Assembly: GCA_016873375.1 (NCBI GenBank)
Contig: VGXJ01000096.1
Span: 1 to 6,962 of the forward strand
Direction of reading: 5' to 3'
From: Phycisphaerae bacterium
Lineage (GTDB): Bacteria; Planctomycetota; Phycisphaerae; Phycisphaerales; SM1A02
Length of the DNA stretch: 6,962 nucleotides
This document shows positions 5,922-6,962 of the stretch, piece after piece (the first letter of the stretch is position 1; every line of letters starts with the position of its first letter). Position numbers and translations under genes: made by a program. Below the pieces are notes generated by a model that saw only the letters and a program-made list of their open reading frames with translations, searched no databases and was not told the DNA's origin.

Positions 5922-6962
5922 ATGGCCAAGCCCGACCCATCGACCCGTGCATCGCTTCCCCGCTGGAAGCGCGTGGTGTTCACGCTCGTCACGCTGTCGG
6001 TCCCGCTCGTGGCGCTCGTGCTGCTTGAACTGGGACTTCGGCTCGCCGGCTTCGGTGGCTATCCCGCGTTCTTCCGGGATACCGGGGAGCTCTCGCCGGG
6101 GCAGTCACTCGTCATCACCGTGCCTGATGCCTCGCGGCCGTACTTCTTCGCCGATCCTGATCGTGCTGGCTACGCCGAGGAGAGCGAGTTCGTGATGCCC
6201 AAGCCGGCTGGGACCTTCCGCATCATGCTTGTGGGCGAGTCCGCGGCCAAGGGCTATCCGCAGCCGCGCAATCTTTCGATGGGTTCGTTCTTGCAAGCGC
6301 TGCTGCAGGAACGCTGGCCAGACTGTCGCGTCGAGGTCATCAACCTCGGCACCACGGCCGTGGCGAGCTTCCCGCTTGTCTACCTCACGCAAGCGGCCGT
6401 CGAGCATCAGCCCGATCTCGTGGTGCTGTACGTCGGCAACAACGAGTTCTTCGGCGCCTACGGCACGGCGTCGATCAGTGCATCAGGCACGATGCCGGTC
6501 ACGGCGCTGCCTTGGGTCCGCGCGGTGCGTGGCTTGGCCTTGGTGCAGGGCGTCGAGGGACTGCTTCGTGGTGGTTCCGCGGGCGACCGGACGCTGATGG
6601 AGCAGATGATCGGCCAGACGGTCATTCCTGCCGACGCCGCCCTGCGCACCGCGGCCGCGACGAACCTCGGGACCCACATCGAGCAGATGGTCAACGCATG
6701 CTGCTCCTTCGGAGCAGTGCTCGTCTGCACGACTGCGAGCAACGAAGCGGGTCTTGTTCCGCTGGGGCAAGAGGTCCTCGATGGATTGTCTGACAAGGAT
6801 CGCTTGGCGATCGAGCGCGATCTCGCAGTGGCACGCACGGCCGCGACCGGTGATGCTGCGGCTGCCGAATCATCGGCGCGTGCCGTGATCGAGCGCGCTC
6901 CACAGCACGCCGAGGCTCACTACTGGCTTGGCAAGGCGCGGGCCGTGCAGGGGGACCGAGTC
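5922..6962 (+). CDS. Membrane-anchored SGNH/GDSL hydrolase with TPR-like region (3' end cut by window edge)
   Basis: The first 347 residues are visible; the frame is open at the right edge. A basic N-terminus (LPRWKR) precedes a transmembrane or signal-anchor helix (about 17-38), placing the enzyme outside the cytoplasmic membrane. SGNH block I is FRIMLVGESAAKG, with GES in place of GDS and Ser107 as the probable nucleophile. Block II is the region NLGTT with Gly143. Block III is YVGNNEF (G172, N173, N174), where the Asn completes the oxyanion hole. The block V Asp-x-x-His is not in the visible part. Residues about 297-347 form two helices like a tetratricopeptide repeat (AAAAESSARAVIERAP, AEAHYWLGKARAVQGD), apparently inserted before the catalytic His. 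SGNH enzymes are esterases, acyl hydrolases or acyltransferases, often acting on glycans; the substrate here is unknown. The start ATG is two bases after the SxtJ-like stop codon, so it is co-transcribed with the carbamoyltransferase module and likely acts on the same product. Confidence 0.88.
   Translation, partial: MAKPDPSTRASLPRWKRVVFTLVTLSVPLVALVLLELGLRLAGFGGYPAFFRDTGELSPGQSLVITVPDASRPYFFADPDRAGYAEESEFVMPKPAGTFRIMLVGESAAKGYPQPRNLSMGSFLQALLQERWPDCRVEVINLGTTAVASFPLVYLTQAAVEHQPDLVVLYVGNNEFFGAYGTASISASGTMPVTALPWVRAVRGLALVQGVEGLLRGGSAGDRTLMEQMIGQTVIPADAALRTAAATNLGTHIEQMVNACCSFGAVLVCTTASNEAGLVPLGQEVLDGLSDKDRLAIERDLAVARTAATGDAAAAESSARAVIERAPQHAEAHYWLGKARAVQGDRV

Noticed and set aside
3509..6962. 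Saxitoxin or antibiotic biosynthesis cluster
   Set aside because: Only the carbamoyltransferase and its SxtJ/SxtK-like partners are present. No polyketide, amidinotransferase, oxygenase or other tailoring genes are seen, and this trio occurs widely outside toxin clusters.
1..6962. CRISPR array, tRNA, rRNA, insertion sequence or prophage
   Set aside because: No regularly spaced repeats, cloverleaf-like sequence, transposase or phage motifs, or flanking inverted repeats were found on reading either strand.

Overview
The window looks like chromosomal DNA of a GC-rich planctomycete, most likely of the Phycisphaerae type. This rests on three things seen in the translations. One is a secreted metalloprotease ending in a planctomycete-style dockerin (DLNGDGSVDGNDL). 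The second is a 'NDECAGAIEV…' beta-sandwich module next to it. The third is a secreted protein ending in a VPAPG / hydrophobic / RRSRK sorting tail. Shine-Dalgarno sites are mostly absent or weak, also common in that group. The lineage call is inference; no rRNA or marker gene is present.

Left part (1-2522, minus strand): a large secreted metzincin (M12B/reprolysin-like) protease whose C-terminus runs off the left edge. Upstream of it, in the same orientation, is a 68-residue acidic lipoprotein gene. Neither has an obvious enzymatic partner in the window.

Middle (2523-3502, plus strand): a divergent intergenic region with a pyrimidine-rich leader and a good ribosome-binding site. It is followed by a 235-residue exported protein with a PEP-CTERM-like tail, closed by a strong intrinsic terminator.

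Right part (3509-6962, plus strand): a tight four-gene operon, running off the right edge. It encodes a NodU/CmcH/SxtI-type O-carbamoyltransferase, a 51-residue DUF5989 (SxtK-like) membrane peptide, an SxtJ-family membrane protein and a membrane-anchored SGNH/GDSL hydrolase with TPR-like helices. Gaps between genes are 4, 10 and 2 bases. The first three are the same trio as sxtI-sxtJ-sxtK of cyanobacterial saxitoxin clusters, but no other toxin genes are seen. The likely reading is a general carbamoylation module that carbamoylates a hydroxyl group on an unknown, perhaps envelope-associated, substrate. The two small membrane proteins may tether or assist the enzyme, and the SGNH hydrolase may act on the same product. 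This operon is the most interesting content of the window.
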